Shown: in pieces, positions 53,772-63,107 of the stretch
Numbering within the stretch: the stretch's first letter is position 1
Layout: each line of letters begins with the position of its first letter
Origin: Ancylobacter moscoviensis
Lineage (GTDB): Bacteria; Pseudomonadota; Alphaproteobacteria; Rhizobiales; Xanthobacteraceae
Direction: 5' to 3'
Assembly (NCBI RefSeq): GCF_007559435.1
Contig: NZ_VMBP01000005.1
Span: forward strand, 186,001-250,000
DNA: 64,000 nucleotides
The notes under the pieces: model-generated
What the model saw: the letters and a program-made list of their open reading frames with translations, nothing else
The model's database searches: none
What the model was told of the DNA's origin: nothing
Program-made: the position numbers and the translations under genes

Positions 53772-54347
53772 ATGAAGATCCTGTGCGCCGCCGACCACAA
53801 GGTGATGCCGTGGAAGAACGGCGCCGGCTCCACCACGGAGATCGCCGTCTCGCCGGCGGGCGCCGGGCTCGACACGTTCGACTGGCGCGTCAGCATGGCG
53901 AGCGTCGTCGAGGACGGGGCCTTCTCGGCCTTTCCCGGCATCGAGCGCACGCTCGCGGTGCTGGAGGGGGAGGGGCTCGTTCTGGAGGTGGAGGGCAGGG
54001 CGCCGCAGACGGTCCTCAAGGACGGCGTGCCGGCTTCCTTTCCCGGTGATGCGCCGACCCGGGCGCGCCTACTCAGCGGCCCGGTCGTCGACCTCAACGT
54101 GATGACGCGGCGCGGGCGCTACGCGCATCGCCTGCGCTGGCAACGCATCGACGCACCGACGACGCTGACGCCGGCGGAAGGGGCGCTCCTGCTGCTGGCG
54201 CGCACCTCCGGGCTCGCCGTCGAGGGTGCCCGTCTCAAGGCCGGCGACGCCGTGCTGCTGCGTGAGCCGGCGCGTCTCGAAACCCAAGGAACAGGGGAAT
54301 TCTACCTTGTCGAGCTGTGGGAGGCCGCAGGCGACCTCGACAAGTAG
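53772..54347 (+). CDS. hutD: HutD family cupin protein
   Basis: This 191-residue member of the HutD/Ves family has a double-stranded beta-helix fold of the cupin type. VMPWKNGAGSTTEIAV is the family hallmark near the N-terminus. In Pseudomonas, HutD limits hut operon expression, perhaps by binding a pathway intermediate. It closes the hutIHGUD operon; a HutC-type site lies just after its stop. Confidence 0.9.
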   Translation: MKILCAADHKVMPWKNGAGSTTEIAVSPAGAGLDTFDWRVSMASVVEDGAFSAFPGIERTLAVLEGEGLVLEVEGRAPQTVLKDGVPASFPGDAPTRARLLSGPVVDLNVMTRRGRYAHRLRWQRIDAPTTLTPAEGALLLLARTSGLAVEGARLKAGDAVLLREPARLETQGTGEFYLVELWEAAGDLDK

Positions 54348-54359
54348 GTCTATACAAAT
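54348..54359. promoter_or_regulatory. HutC site B
   Basis: GTCTATACAAAT lies directly after the hutD stop and about 30 bases before the monooxygenase start. It shares GTCTATAC with sites A and C and contains a TATACA that may be the -10 element. Confidence 0.65.
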
Positions 54360-54388
54360 AAGATGGCGCCATGCAGGAGATGACCGGC

Positions 54389-55768
54389 ATGAAGCGCTCG
54401 GACAAGTTGAAGCTCGGAACCTTCGTCTACACCTTCGGGTACAACCCGGCCGGCTGGCTGCACCCGGGCAGTGACGTCCACGGAGCCAATGATTTCCGCC
54501 ACCTGCTCAAGGTGGCGCAGCTCTCGGAGGCCGCGAAGTTCGACTTCATGTTCATGGCGGATTCGCCCGCCGCCGCCATCGGCGATCCCGAGGCGCTGTG
54601 CCGCCTGCCGACCAAGATGAACCGTTTCGAGCCGCTGTCGCTGATCTCCGCGCTCGCCGTCTCGACCTCGCGTCTTGGTCTCGTGGCGACGGCCTCGACC
54701 TCCTATTACGAGCCGTTCAACCTCGCCCGCATCTTCGCCTCCGTCGATCATCTGAGCGGCGGGCGGGCGTGCTGGAACGTCGTCACCTCCGACCATGACG
54801 AGACCGGCTACAACTTCAACCGCGAGGGCCTCGACCCGCACGCGCTGCGCTACGAGCGCGGCAAGGAGTTCGTCGACGTCGTGTTCGGGCTGTGGGACAG
54901 CTTCGAGCAGGATGCCCTGCTGCTCGATCGGGCCAGCGGCGTCTATTACGACAAGGACAAGCTCCACACGCTCAACCACAAGGGCAAGCACTTCCAGGTG
55001 CGCGGTCCGCTCAACATCGCCGCGACGCCGCAGGGCCGGCCGGTGATCGCGCAGGCCGGCGGCTCGGAGGCCGGCATCGAGCTGGCGGCGGAAACGGCGG
55101 AGCTGGTGTTCTCGCTCGCCTCCAATTTCGAGCGCAGCCAGGCCTTCTACGCCACGCTGAAGGACCGGATGGCGAAGTTCGGCCGCGCGCCGGACGATCT
55201 GAAGGTGATGCCGGGCGTGGTCCTGAATGTCGGGCGCACCGAGGCAGAGGCGCGGGAGAAGGTCGAGTTCCTCGCCGGCAAGCTGCATCCGGATGTCGGC
55301 CGGGCGATGCTGGCCGAATTCCTGGAAGCGGACCTCTCCGGCGTGCCGCTCGACGCGCCCTTCCCGAAGGACCGCCTGCCGGCGGCGCCGAAGGGCTCCA
55401 AGGCGCTGTTCGACGAACTCACCGACTTCGTGATGAAGGGCCATACGGTCGGCGAGCTGATCCATCTGTTCAGCGAGAAGCACACCGGCAACGGCATCAC
55501 CGGCACGCCGCAGGTGGTGGCCGATTTCATGGAGGAATGGTTCCAGGGCCGCGCGGCGGACGGGTTCATCCTCATGTTCCCGACGCTGCCTTCCGCGCTG
55601 GAGGATTTCGTCGAGCTGGTGGTGCCCGAGCTGCGCCGCCGCGGGCTGTTCCGTGATGAATATGAAGGCACGACGCTGCGTGCCAATCTCGGCGTGCCCG
55701 TGCCGGAGAACCGCTACGCGCTGGCCCGCCGCCAGCGCGGCATGGCGGCGAGCGCCACGGGAGCCTGA
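54389..55768 (+). CDS. LLM-class flavin-dependent monooxygenase (NtaA/SnaA/DszA family)
   Basis: This 459-residue FMNH2-dependent monooxygenase of the nitrilotriacetate/dibenzothiophene-sulfone group is recognised by FDFMFMADSPA, TSTYYEPFNLARIFASVDHLS-like (here STSYYEPFNLAR), GGRACWNVVTS and YERGKEFVDVV. It needs reduced flavin from a separate reductase, not seen nearby. AGGAG at 54375-54379 sets the ATG at 54389 (MKRSDKLKLG). A HutC-type site precedes it and amino-acid transporter genes follow, so a link to histidine or imidazole metabolism is likely. The substrate is unknown. Confidence 0.87.
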   Translation: MKRSDKLKLGTFVYTFGYNPAGWLHPGSDVHGANDFRHLLKVAQLSEAAKFDFMFMADSPAAAIGDPEALCRLPTKMNRFEPLSLISALAVSTSRLGLVATASTSYYEPFNLARIFASVDHLSGGRACWNVVTSDHDETGYNFNREGLDPHALRYERGKEFVDVVFGLWDSFEQDALLLDRASGVYYDKDKLHTLNHKGKHFQVRGPLNIAATPQGRPVIAQAGGSEAGIELAAETAELVFSLASNFERSQAFYATLKDRMAKFGRAPDDLKVMPGVVLNVGRTEAEAREKVEFLAGKLHPDVGRAMLAEFLEADLSGVPLDAPFPKDRLPAAPKGSKALFDELTDFVMKGHTVGELIHLFSEKHTGNGITGTPQVVADFMEEWFQGRAADGFILMFPTLPSALEDFVELVVPELRRRGLFRDEYEGTTLRANLGVPVPENRYALARRQRGMAASATGA

Positions 55769-55888
55769 GGCGCCTCAACTGGCGGGCATCTTGCTTCCGG
55801 GTACGGGGTCGTCTTATCGGGAGGCGACAGGCCGCGCTCGGGATGGTCGGCCTTCGCGGAACAAGGCGCGTATGCGGCTGGAGCCTTG

Positions 55889-56548
55889 ATGTTCAATACG
55901 GAAATCATCGTCAAATCGTTGCCGATGCTGCTCCAAGCCTCGGTCTGGACGGTGATCTACTCGCTCACCTCGGTGGCCATCGGCTTCTGCATCGGCACGC
56001 TGATGTGCGCGGCGGGGCTTTCCGCCTCGCGCCTCGGCCGCGCCGTCTCTGCCTTCTATGTGAGCTTCTTCCGCGGCGTGCCGCTGCTGGTGCAACTGCT
56101 CATCTCCTATTACTGCCTGCCGCTGATCGGGGTGAACGTGCCGTCCTCCGTCGCGGCGGTGGGCACGCTGGCGCTGTGCACCGGCGCCTACATCGCCGAA
56201 ATCCTGCGCGGCGGTTTCCTCGGCATCCCGCCGGGGCTGATCGAAGCGGCGCGCATGGTCGGCCTCAGCCGGGCGCAGATCCTCACCCGCATCGAGGTGC
56301 CGCTGGCCGTGCGCTTCACGCTGCCCTCGTTGGTCAACGAGACGACGATGATGGTGAAGGCCTCCTCGCTGATCTCGGTGGTCGGCGTGCTGGAACTCAC
56401 CCGCCTCGCCCAGAACATCGCCACCTCGACCTTCCAGCCGCTGGAAATCTATCTGACCGCCGGAGCGATCTATTTCGTGATCAACGGCGCCATCACGCTG
56501 GCCGGCGAGTTCGCCGAGAGCCGCTTCCGGATGGAGAAGGCGCGATGA
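55889..56548 (+). CDS. Amino-acid ABC permease (HisM/HisQ-like)
   Basis: This 219-residue permease has about five membrane segments, the polar amino-acid family block FYVSFFRGVPLLVQLLI and the EAA loop IEAARMVGLSRAQILTRIEVP. ATG at 55889 is preferred over the adjoining TTG. It is in the same direction as the monooxygenase, 120 bases after it. A palindromic element separates it from the second permease. Confidence 0.9.
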   Translation: MFNTEIIVKSLPMLLQASVWTVIYSLTSVAIGFCIGTLMCAAGLSASRLGRAVSAFYVSFFRGVPLLVQLLISYYCLPLIGVNVPSSVAAVGTLALCTGAYIAEILRGGFLGIPPGLIEAARMVGLSRAQILTRIEVPLAVRFTLPSLVNETTMMVKASSLISVVGVLELTRLAQNIATSTFQPLEIYLTAGAIYFVINGAITLAGEFAESRFRMEKAR

Positions 56549-56593
56549 GCTTTATAGGCATGGTGGGCAACGCAGTGGTGTGGCTGGAAACGT

Positions 56594-56686
56594 CGTCATG
56601 GCCGGGCTTGGACCGGCCATCCACGCCTTCGGTTCCGCCGGTGCAGAGGAAAGTCGTGGATCCCCGGGCCAAGCTCGGGGATGACG
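56594..56686. repeat. Rhizobial-type palindromic repeat inside an operon
   Basis: Two 32-base units (56594-56625 and 56655-56686) are inverted copies of each other, matching at roughly 26 positions. Both start or end CGTCAT/ATGACG and contain the CCGGGCTTGG/CCAAGC core and CCACG ends. They enclose a 29-base spacer. This is the form of the palindromic repeats scattered between genes in Hyphomicrobiales. It fills the gap between the two permease genes. Confidence 0.75.
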
Positions 56687-56714
56687 GGCGGAGTGGCGGC
56701 GAGGGAAATGTCCC

Positions 56715-57386
56715 ATGACCTTCAATCCCGCCATTCTCACCGACAACTGGCGCGAGATCTTCGACGGGATGGTGCTGACCATCCTCATCTGGATCGCCGG
56801 CACCGCCATCGGTCTCGTCATCGGCCTCGCGGTGGCGGTCATCCAGCTCTTCACCAACCGCTGGGTGGCGGCGCCGCTGACCCTCTATGTCGCGGTGATG
56901 CGGGGCACGCCGTTCCTGATCCAGCTCTTCGTGATCTATTACGGCGGCCCGTTCTTCGGCCTCGACCTGACGCCGCTCGTCGCCGGCGTCGCGGGGCTGG
57001 CACTCTATGGCGGCGCCTATTTCTCGGAGATTTTCCGGGCCGGCTTCCTGTCCGTGCCGCCGGGCCAGATCGAGGCGGCGCGGATGATGGGCATCGGCCG
57101 GCTCGATATCGTGCGGCACGTGCAACTGCCGCAGATGCTGGTGATCATCCTGCCCGCGCTCGCCAACATGACGGTGCTGCTGTCGAAGGAGACGGCGGTG
57201 CTGTCGGTCATCACGGTGAACGAGCTGACCTCGGTCGTGCAGTCCATCGGCTCGACCACCTTCGCCTTCGCCGAGACGCTGCTGTTCCTGGCGCTCGTCT
57301 ACTGGGCATTCCTCGAAATCGTCACGGCGGCGGCGCGGCGGCTGGAGAAGCGGGTTGGCCGCTTCATGCTGCGCACGCAGGGCTGA
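56715..57386 (+). CDS. Amino-acid ABC permease (HisQ/HisM-like)
   Basis: This 223-residue permease has about five membrane segments, [21 protein letters not shown] and the EAA loop [21 protein letters not shown]. It pairs with the permease upstream; the palindromic repeat separates them. The ATPase gene follows 16 bases on. Confidence 0.9.
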   Translation: MTFNPAILTDNWREIFDGMVLTILIWIAGTAIGLVIGLAVAVIQLFTNRWVAAPLTLYVAVMRGTPFLIQLFVIYYGGPFFGLDLTPLVAGVAGLALYGGAYFSEIFRAGFLSVPPGQIEAARMMGIGRLDIVRHVQLPQMLVIILPALANMTVLLSKETAVLSVITVNELTSVVQSIGSTTFAFAETLLFLALVYWAFLEIVTAAARRLEKRVGRFMLRTQG

Positions 57387-57402
57387 ACCGGAAAGGACGG
57401 AC

Positions 57403-58215
57403 ATGGCCGAGCGACCGATCATCGACGTGCGCGGCGTGTGGAAGCGCTTCGGCGACGTCGAGGTGCTGAAGGGCATCGACCTCGCCATCGCGAAGTCCGA
57501 GGTGACCTGCATCATCGGGCCGTCCGGCTCGGGCAAGTCGACGCTGCTGCGCTGCATCGCCTTTCTGGAGGAATACAGCGAGGGCGAGATCTACATCGAG
57601 GGCGAACTGCTCGGCTTCTCGCTGGAGAACGGCAAGCGCCGCCGGGTCTCCGATGCCGAGGTCGCGCGGGTGCGGCGCAATGTCGGCTTCGTGTTCCAGC
57701 AGTTCAACCTGTGGCCGCACATGACGGCGCTGGAGAACGTCGCCGCGCCCCTGAAGCTGGCGCGCGGCATTGCCCGCGAGGATGCGGAGAAGCGCGCCCG
57801 CCGCATGCTGGAGAAGGTCGGGCTGAGCCATCGCGCCGAGGCCTATCCGAGCCAGCTTTCCGGCGGCCAGCAGCAGCGCGTCGGCATCGCCCGCGCGCTC
57901 GCCATGGAGCCGCACATCATGCTGTTCGACGAGCCGACCTCGGCGCTCGACCCCGAACTGGTCGGCGAGGTGCTGCAGGTGATGCGCGATCTCGCTGGCG
58001 AGGGCATGACCATGGCGGTGGTGACCCACGAGATGGGCTTCGCCGCGCAGGTGGCCGACACGGTGGTGTTCATCGATCACGGGGTGATCGCCGCCTCCGG
58101 CTCGCCGCAGCAGGTGTTCCGCCACGAGGAGAACCCCCGGCTGCGCCAGTTCCTGCAGAACTACTTCGAGCGTAACGTGTTCTGGCAGGGCTCCGACGCG
58201 GCGCCGGCGTCCTGA
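57403..58215 (+). CDS. Amino-acid ABC ATPase (HisP-like)
   Basis: This 270-residue ATPase has Walker [12 protein letters not shown], signature [14 protein letters not shown] and Walker [15 protein letters not shown], then VTHEMGFA, typical of polar amino-acid importers. The start at 57403 follows GAAAGGACGG. It completes the permease-permease-ATPase set. The binding protein gene follows under its own promoter with a HutC-type site. Confidence 0.92.
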   Translation: MAERPIIDVRGVWKRFGDVEVLKGIDLAIAKSEVTCIIGPSGSGKSTLLRCIAFLEEYSEGEIYIEGELLGFSLENGKRRRVSDAEVARVRRNVGFVFQQFNLWPHMTALENVAAPLKLARGIAREDAEKRARRMLEKVGLSHRAEAYPSQLSGGQQQRVGIARALAMEPHIMLFDEPTSALDPELVGEVLQVMRDLAGEGMTMAVVTHEMGFAAQVADTVVFIDHGVIAASGSPQQVFRHEENPRLRQFLQNYFERNVFWQGSDAAPAS

Positions 58216-58253
58216 CGAAAGACGGCCGGTCGCGTGTTGCGGCGCGAAAAGGC

Positions 58254-58267
58254 TTATGTCTATACTT
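58254..58267. promoter_or_regulatory. HutC site C with promoter
   Basis: ATGTCTATACTT overlaps TATACT (58261-58266), a good -10 box with TTGCGG 18 bases upstream. CTTATG/CATAAG arms surround the region. It should control the binding-protein gene that begins at 58333. Confidence 0.7.
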
Positions 58268-58332
58268 TTATTCATAAGGAAAGCCGGTGGCGCGGGAGCC
58301 ACCCATAGCTTCCACGGGAACAGGAGAGACAG

Positions 58333-59190
58333 ATGATCCAGCTTAGCCGGCGGAGCTCCGCCGTGATCCGCGCCGCGCGCTTCGCGGCGCTCGGCGTGGT
58401 GGCGTCCATGGCCTTCGCGGGCCTGGCGCGCGCCGAAGACGTGCTGGCCAAGGCGAAGGCCAAGGGCGAGCTCACCGTCGGCACCGAGCTTCAGTTCGCG
58501 CCGTTCGACTTCGTCGAGGACGGCAAGCAGGCCGGCATGAACAAGGAGATCTTCGCCGAGATCGGCAAGGAACTCGGCGTGAAGGTCACCTTCCTCGACC
58601 TGCCCTGGCCGAGCGTGCTGCCGGGCCTTGAGGCTGGCAAGTTCGACATGGTGGCCGGTCCGGCCACCATCACCAAGGCGCGCATGGAGCGCTACCGCTT
58701 CTCCTCGCCGATCGCCAATGCGACGGTCGCGATCCTGAAGAAGAAGGGCGACACGTCCATCACCAAGCCGGAAGACATCGCCGGCAAGAAGGTCGGCAGC
58801 GCCAAGGCGACCGCCCAGCTCGCGCAGCTGCAGGATTTCGCCAAGACGCTGAACCCGCCGCCCTCGGCGATCCAGGAATACGTCGACTTCAGCCAGTCCT
58901 ATGCGGATCTGGGCGCCGGGCGCATCGTCGCGGTGGCGAACTCGCTGCCGAACATCGCCTACCTCGCCAAGACCAAGCCCGACGTGTTCGAGGTGGTGCA
59001 GCCGCCCTTCGGCAAGCCGGTCTATTTCGGCTTCATCGGCACCAAGGCCGAGGATTCCAAGTCGCTCATGGACGCGGTCGACGCCATCATCATCAAGATG
59101 AAGCATGACGGTCGCCTCGCGGCCCTGCAGAAGAAGTGGTTCGGCACCGAGATGGAAACGCCGGATCAGGTGACGGAAGCGAGCTTCTGA
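58333..59190 (+). CDS. Amino-acid ABC solute-binding protein
   Basis: This 285-residue periplasmic binding protein of family 3 has a signal peptide (FAALGVVASMAFAGLARA/ED) and the pattern LTVGTELQFAPFDFVEDG with GLEAGKFDMVAGPATIT. Histidine or urocanate is the likely ligand because a HutC-type site precedes it and the hut genes surround it. A strong terminator shared with the convergent hutC follows. Confidence 0.9.
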   Translation: MIQLSRRSSAVIRAARFAALGVVASMAFAGLARAEDVLAKAKAKGELTVGTELQFAPFDFVEDGKQAGMNKEIFAEIGKELGVKVTFLDLPWPSVLPGLEAGKFDMVAGPATITKARMERYRFSSPIANATVAILKKKGDTSITKPEDIAGKKVGSAKATAQLAQLQDFAKTLNPPPSAIQEYVDFSQSYADLGAGRIVAVANSLPNIAYLAKTKPDVFEVVQPPFGKPVYFGFIGTKAEDSKSLMDAVDAIIIKMKHDGRLAALQKKWFGTEMETPDQVTEASF

Positions 59191-59222
59191 CGCCCGGCGC
59201 GATCTTCGCGCCGACCTTTGAG

Positions 59223-59257
59223 AAACCCCGGATCGGCTGCCGCCGGTCCGGGGTTTT
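59223..59257. terminator. Bidirectional terminator
   Basis: A 14-base stem with one mismatch (left arm 59223-59236, right arm 59243-59256) and a 6-base loop lies between the convergent binding-protein and hutC genes. GGGGTTTTC follows on the plus strand and GGGGTTTC on the minus strand, so it can act both ways. Confidence 0.85.
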
Positions 59258-59280
59258 CATTTCCGGGAGCCGCTTCGGGA

Positions 59281-60027
59281 CTATCCCTGCGGCGAGAAGC
59301 GGGCGACGAGATCGTAGGCGTCGCCGCGGAAGAGCTGGCGCACCACGGTGACGGTCTCGCCGCCGCGCCAGGTCCGCCGCTCCAGGCTGAGGCACGCCGT
59401 GCCCTTCGGCACCCGCAGCGCCTCCGCCGCCCGCGCACTGGCGCCCACCGCGCAGATCCGGTGCTCGGCTTCCGTCCATGGCACATGCCGGAGCAGCCAT
59501 GAGCCGGGCGGGGTCGCGGCGAAATCGGTCTCGGCCGCCTCGGGAACGCTGCTCAGGCTGATGAGGCGGTCCTCCAGCGCCAGCGGCCGTCCATTGGCCA
59601 GATGCAGGCAGGAGAGGTCCAGAACCTCGCGCGGCTGCCCCTGCGCCTGAAGGTCCGCCGGGTCCTTGGCGGTCGCGGGCCGGCAGCGGCGGCGCAGCAG
59701 CGTGTAGCTGTAGCTCTCGCCCCGGGCCGCGATCTCGCTGGGAATGTCGGGAATGTGCAGCATGGCCGAGTGCAGGCGCGGCTGCGCGACGAAGGAACCG
59801 GCCCGGCGCCGCCGTTCCACCAGCCCGGCCGCGACGAGCCCGGCGATGACCTTGTTCACGGTCATCCGCGCGCAGCCATACTGCACCATCAGCTCGTGCT
59901 CGAAGGGAATGCGATGCCCCGGCGGCCATTCCCCGGAGAGGATCTTGGCTTCGAGATCGGCGCGGATGCGCTGGTGCAGCGTCGGGACGGGGTCGGTAGC
60001 AGCCGGGATGTGCACGGTAGCGGTCAC
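59281..60027 (-). CDS. hutC: HutC repressor
   Basis: This 248-residue GntR-family repressor with a UTRA domain is recognised by IPFEHELMVQYGCARMTVNKVI (the HutC HTH) and by the UTRA end SLERRTWRGGETVTVVRQLFRGDAYDL. HutC proteins release DNA when urocanate binds. It is convergent with the binding-protein gene and has a candidate operator 65 bases before its start, so it is autoregulated. Three other matching sites lie in the hut region. Confidence 0.92.
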   Translation of the reverse strand: MTATVHIPAATDPVPTLHQRIRADLEAKILSGEWPPGHRIPFEHELMVQYGCARMTVNKVIAGLVAAGLVERRRRAGSFVAQPRLHSAMLHIPDIPSEIAARGESYSYTLLRRRCRPATAKDPADLQAQGQPREVLDLSCLHLANGRPLALEDRLISLSSVPEAAETDFAATPPGSWLLRHVPWTEAEHRICAVGASARAAEALRVPKGTACLSLERRTWRGGETVTVVRQLFRGDAYDLVARFSPQG

Positions 60028-60091
60028 GCCGAATGCCCTTGTCTCGCCCGCCGGCGGCAGGATCGCGTCACCCGCGATGTCGTCACAGGAT

Positions 60092-60103
60092 AGATATAGA
60101 CAT
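60092..60103. promoter_or_regulatory. HutC site D
   Basis: AGATATAGACAT (reverse: ATGTCTATATCT) lies upstream of hutC. It shares ATGTCTATA with sites A and C and suits autoregulation. Confidence 0.65.
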
Positions 60104-60163
60104 TATCATAGCCCGGCAGAATGGTGCGATGCCATCAGGGAGCGAGCTTGCCGAGGATAGCGG

Positions 60164-61063
60164 CTATCGGCGCTTCCTCCCGGCGGGTTGCGCCAGATGC
60201 TCGAAGAGGCTGCGCGCGGAAGGCGTCAGTTCCGGCTCGTTGCGGATGCAGGCCGAAAGCCGCCGCGTGGCCCAACGGTCGGCGAGGGGAATGGCGGTGA
60301 TCGGCGACGACCGCCGGCAGCGCCGCGCCGCCGTCGCCGGGATGACGCCGATGCCGGCGCCGTCTCCCGCCATCCGGCAGATGCCCTCGAAGGTGCGCAT
60401 CTTCACGCGCATCTTCAGCCGGCCGCCGATATTCGCCGCCCGTGCGTCGAGATTGTCCTGCAGGGCGCCCTCCGCGAGGCCGATGAACGGTTCGCCCAGC
60501 AGCTCCGCGAACTGGAGCCGGTCCTTCGCCGCGAGGCTGTGGCCGCGCGGAACGACCGCGACCAGCCGGTCAATGGCGAAGGGGCAAAGATGCAGGCTGC
60601 CGGCATCCACGGCGTCCGACAGGATGCCGATCTCGGCGAAGCCCGCCGTGACGCTCCGGGCGATATCGAGGCTCTGCCGCTCCTTCAGCTCGATGTCGAC
60701 CTGCGGATGCGCAGCCATCCAGGGTCCCAGCCGCTCCGGCAGGAATTCGGTGATGGCCGCGGTGTTCGCCAGCAGGCGAACGGTGGCGCGAAGCCCCCGG
60801 GCATAGGCGCCGAGTTCGCCGCGCATCTGCGCGATCTGCCGCAGGATGGTGCGCGCATGGTGGGCAAGCGCCTCGCCGGCCTCGGTGGGTCTCACGCCGC
60901 GCCGGCTGCGCTCCAGCAGCACGACGTCGCCGGCCGCCTCCATGTCGCGCAGCCGCTCGCTCGCGGCCGGCAGGGAGAGGCCGGCTTCAGCCGCCCCGCG
61001 GGTGATGCTGCCCGCATCCACCACGGCGAGGAACAAGCGGAGATCGCCGAGATCGAAGCGCAT
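60164..61063 (-). CDS. LysR-family regulator
   Basis: This 299-residue LysR protein has its N-terminal winged HTH (VVDAGSITRGAAEAGLSLPAASERLRDM) and a C-terminal two-lobed effector domain. It is divergent from a TauE/SafE-type exporter 98 bases away, an arrangement that nearly always means direct regulation. A T-N11-A dyad lies between them. Effector unknown. Confidence 0.9.
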   Translation of the reverse strand: MRFDLGDLRLFLAVVDAGSITRGAAEAGLSLPAASERLRDMEAAGDVVLLERSRRGVRPTEAGEALAHHARTILRQIAQMRGELGAYARGLRATVRLLANTAAITEFLPERLGPWMAAHPQVDIELKERQSLDIARSVTAGFAEIGILSDAVDAGSLHLCPFAIDRLVAVVPRGHSLAAKDRLQFAELLGEPFIGLAEGALQDNLDARAANIGGRLKMRVKMRTFEGICRMAGDGAGIGVIPATAARRCRRSSPITAIPLADRWATRRLSACIRNEPELTPSARSLFEHLAQPAGRKRR

Positions 61064-61089
61064 GCCGCCAACGATACCCCGTCACCAGC

Positions 61090-61106
61090 CTTCGGGAAAG
61101 CCGAAG
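61090..61106. promoter_or_regulatory. LysR-type T-N11-A dyad
   Basis: Arms CTTCGG/CCGAAG around GAAAG contain a T-N11-A pattern (61092-61104). The site is midway between the LysR gene and the TauE-type gene. Confidence 0.55.
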
Positions 61107-61161
61107 TCTGGCTGCGGAACATCCGCATTGCCGGGGCGGGTGGATGGCCTAAGCGGAAGGC

Positions 61162-61911
61162 ATGTTCGAGCTTCCGCCCCCGCTTCTCGCCGCCGTCGCG
61201 GCGACCTTCTTCGCCGCCGGCTTCGTCAAGGGCGTCACCGGCATGGGCCTGCCGACCGTCGCCATGGGCGTGCTCGGCGCGCTGATATCGCCGCTCACCG
61301 CCGCGAGCCTGCTCATCGTGCCGTCCCTCGTCGCCAATATCTGGCAGCTCCTGGCCGGCCCGAGTTTCGGCCCGCTGCTGCGCCGGCTCTGGCCGATGAT
61401 GCTGGCGATCGCGGCCGGGACGGTCCTCGGCACTTCCTGGCTCGCCAGCGGCGACACCCGCCTGACCACGGCGGCGCTCGGCGGCGCGCTCGTGCTTTAT
61501 TCCGGCTACACGCTGCTGGCCCGCCAGCTCAGCGTGGCCCAGCGCCTGGAGCCATGGCTGTCGCCGGTCATCGGCGTGGTGACCGGCATGGTGTCCGGCG
61601 GCACCGGCGTGTTCGTCATTCCCGCCGTGCCCTATCTGCAGGCGCTGGGACTCGGCAAGGACGATCTGGTGCAGGCGCTGGGCCTGTCGTTCACCGTGTC
61701 GACCGTCGCGCTGGCGGCGGGGCTGGGAGTGCGCGGCGTCTTCCAGTTCGACAATCTGGCGCTGTCGGCGCTGGCCATCGTCCCGGCGCTTGCCGGCATG
61801 GGGGCGGGGCAGGTCGTTCGCGGGTGGATCAGCCCGACGGCGTTCCGTCGCGGCTTCCTGTTCTGCCTGCTGTTGCTGGGCGTGGAGATGGTGGCGAGGG
61901 GGCTGGCCTGA
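61162..61911 (+). CDS. TauE/SafE-family membrane exporter
   Basis: This 249-residue membrane protein with about eight segments has FVKGVTGMGLPTVAMG in the first half and VTGMVSGGTGVFVIPAVPYL in the second, the family's internal repeat. Members export sulfite, sulfonates or small organic acids. It is controlled by the divergent LysR protein by inference. It is not closely similar to the TauE protein of the sulfide operon near 12 kb. The substrate is unknown. Confidence 0.88.
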   Translation: MFELPPPLLAAVAATFFAAGFVKGVTGMGLPTVAMGVLGALISPLTAASLLIVPSLVANIWQLLAGPSFGPLLRRLWPMMLAIAAGTVLGTSWLASGDTRLTTAALGGALVLYSGYTLLARQLSVAQRLEPWLSPVIGVVTGMVSGGTGVFVIPAVPYLQALGLGKDDLVQALGLSFTVSTVALAAGLGVRGVFQFDNLALSALAIVPALAGMGAGQVVRGWISPTAFRRGFLFCLLLLGVEMVARGLA

Positions 61912-61942
61912 GACGACACCGAAAAGGGCGTGCTCTCAGGGC

Positions 61943-62947
61943 TTAGACTGGCGTTTCCGCCACGATCCCGGTGCTGCCGCGCCGCACCAGTTCCACCGGA
62001 AGCACTGTGTCGTCGGCCCGGTCGTCGCCGGCGATGCGGTCGAGCAGGCGCTGGGCGGCGTGCCGGCCGATGGCCTCGCGCGGCTGGCGGATGGTCGAGA
62101 GCGGCGGCGTCATGTGCGCGACCAGTTCGATGTCGTCGAAACCCATGACCGAGACGTCGCGCGGCACCGTTATGCCATGGTGCTGGACTTCGCCGATGAA
62201 ACCGCAGGCCATGGCATCGCTGGCGAGGAAGACGGCGGTCGGGCGCTCTGCCCGCGGCACGGCGAGCCATTCGGCGCCGGCGCGGCGGCCCGATTCCAGC
62301 GTGAAATCGCCGGGGAAGACGCGCGGTGCCGGCAGGCCGTGCGCGGCGAGCGCCTGCTCGGTGCCGGCCAGCCGGGCCTCGCTCAGCACATTGCCGGGCG
62401 GGCCGGCGACATGGGCGATCCGCGTATGGCCGAGTTCGATGAGGTGTTCGACCGCCATGACCGCTCCCTGCCGGTTGTCGATCTTCACCCGTGGCGCGGC
62501 GAGGCCGGGAATCCACTCGCAGGCGAGCACCACCGGCACGCGGCGGGACAGCCCTTCCGCCGGCAGCGAGCCGTCGAGCACGATCAGCCCGTCGGCCCGG
62601 CTCGGCTCGGCATAGGCGAGAAGCGATTCGCCCCCCTCGGCGCGGGTATCGGCCACCAGCAGATTGTAGCCAGCCGGCGCCAGCACCGAGGCGATGCCGG
62701 CGAGGATCTGCGAGAAAAACGGGTTGGACAGGTTGGGCACCAGCGCGACGACCCCGCCGGTCCGCCGGTGGCGCAGATTGCGCGCCGCCAGATTGAGCCG
62801 ATAGCCGGTCTGCCGGATCGCCTCCTCCACCAGCCGCCGCGTTTCCGCGCTGACCACCTGCGGATTGGAGAGGACGCGGCTGACCGTGGCGGTGGAAACG
62901 CCGGCAAGGCGCGCTACATCCACGATTTTCGGTCTCTGGTGCTCCAT
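61943..62947 (-). CDS. LacI-family repressor (GntR/IdnR-like)
   Basis: This 334-residue repressor has the LacI HTH at its N-terminus (IVDVARLAGVSTATVSRVLSNP), the hinge helix (LNLAARNLRHRRTGGV) and a periplasmic-binding-protein-like sugar domain. The start at 62947 (MEHQRPKIVD) gives the normal N-terminus. It is divergent from a sugar isomerase-like gene, with two matching operators in the 160-base gap. It likely responds to a sugar acid or polyol. Confidence 0.9.
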   Translation of the reverse strand: MEHQRPKIVDVARLAGVSTATVSRVLSNPQVVSAETRRLVEEAIRQTGYRLNLAARNLRHRRTGGVVALVPNLSNPFFSQILAGIASVLAPAGYNLLVADTRAEGGESLLAYAEPSRADGLIVLDGSLPAEGLSRRVPVVLACEWIPGLAAPRVKIDNRQGAVMAVEHLIELGHTRIAHVAGPPGNVLSEARLAGTEQALAAHGLPAPRVFPGDFTLESGRRAGAEWLAVPRAERPTAVFLASDAMACGFIGEVQHHGITVPRDVSVMGFDDIELVAHMTPPLSTIRQPREAIGRHAAQRLLDRIAGDDRADDTVLPVELVRRGSTGIVAETPV

Positions 62948-63012
62948 TGCCCCTCCATAGACGGGCGGTGGGGCGGCTGGCAATCCGCCGGGATTGTCGG
63001 CGTCACCCCTCT

Positions 63013-63026
63013 TGCAACCGATTTCA
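63013..63026. promoter_or_regulatory. LacI-family operator O1
   Basis: TGCAACCGATTTCA fits the TGnAACCGnTTnCA dyad with central CG bound by many LacI-family repressors. A second copy lies 32 bases on. Confidence 0.75.
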
Positions 63027-63044
63027 TAACTCCGCTACGCTGAA

Positions 63045-63058
63045 TGCAACCGATTACA
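63045..63058. promoter_or_regulatory. LacI-family operator O2
   Basis: TGCAACCGATTACA repeats O1 with a spacing of 32 bases, about three helical turns, and lies 50 bases before the isomerase-like gene. Confidence 0.75.
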
Positions 63059-63107
63059 AAAAGAACGACGCCCGGCCGGTTACCGGCAGGGCGCATCGGG
63101 AGGAAAG

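Noticed and set aside
56545-56718. Small open frame between the two permease genes
   Set aside because: Its codons come from the palindromic repeat and it has no protein-like pattern.
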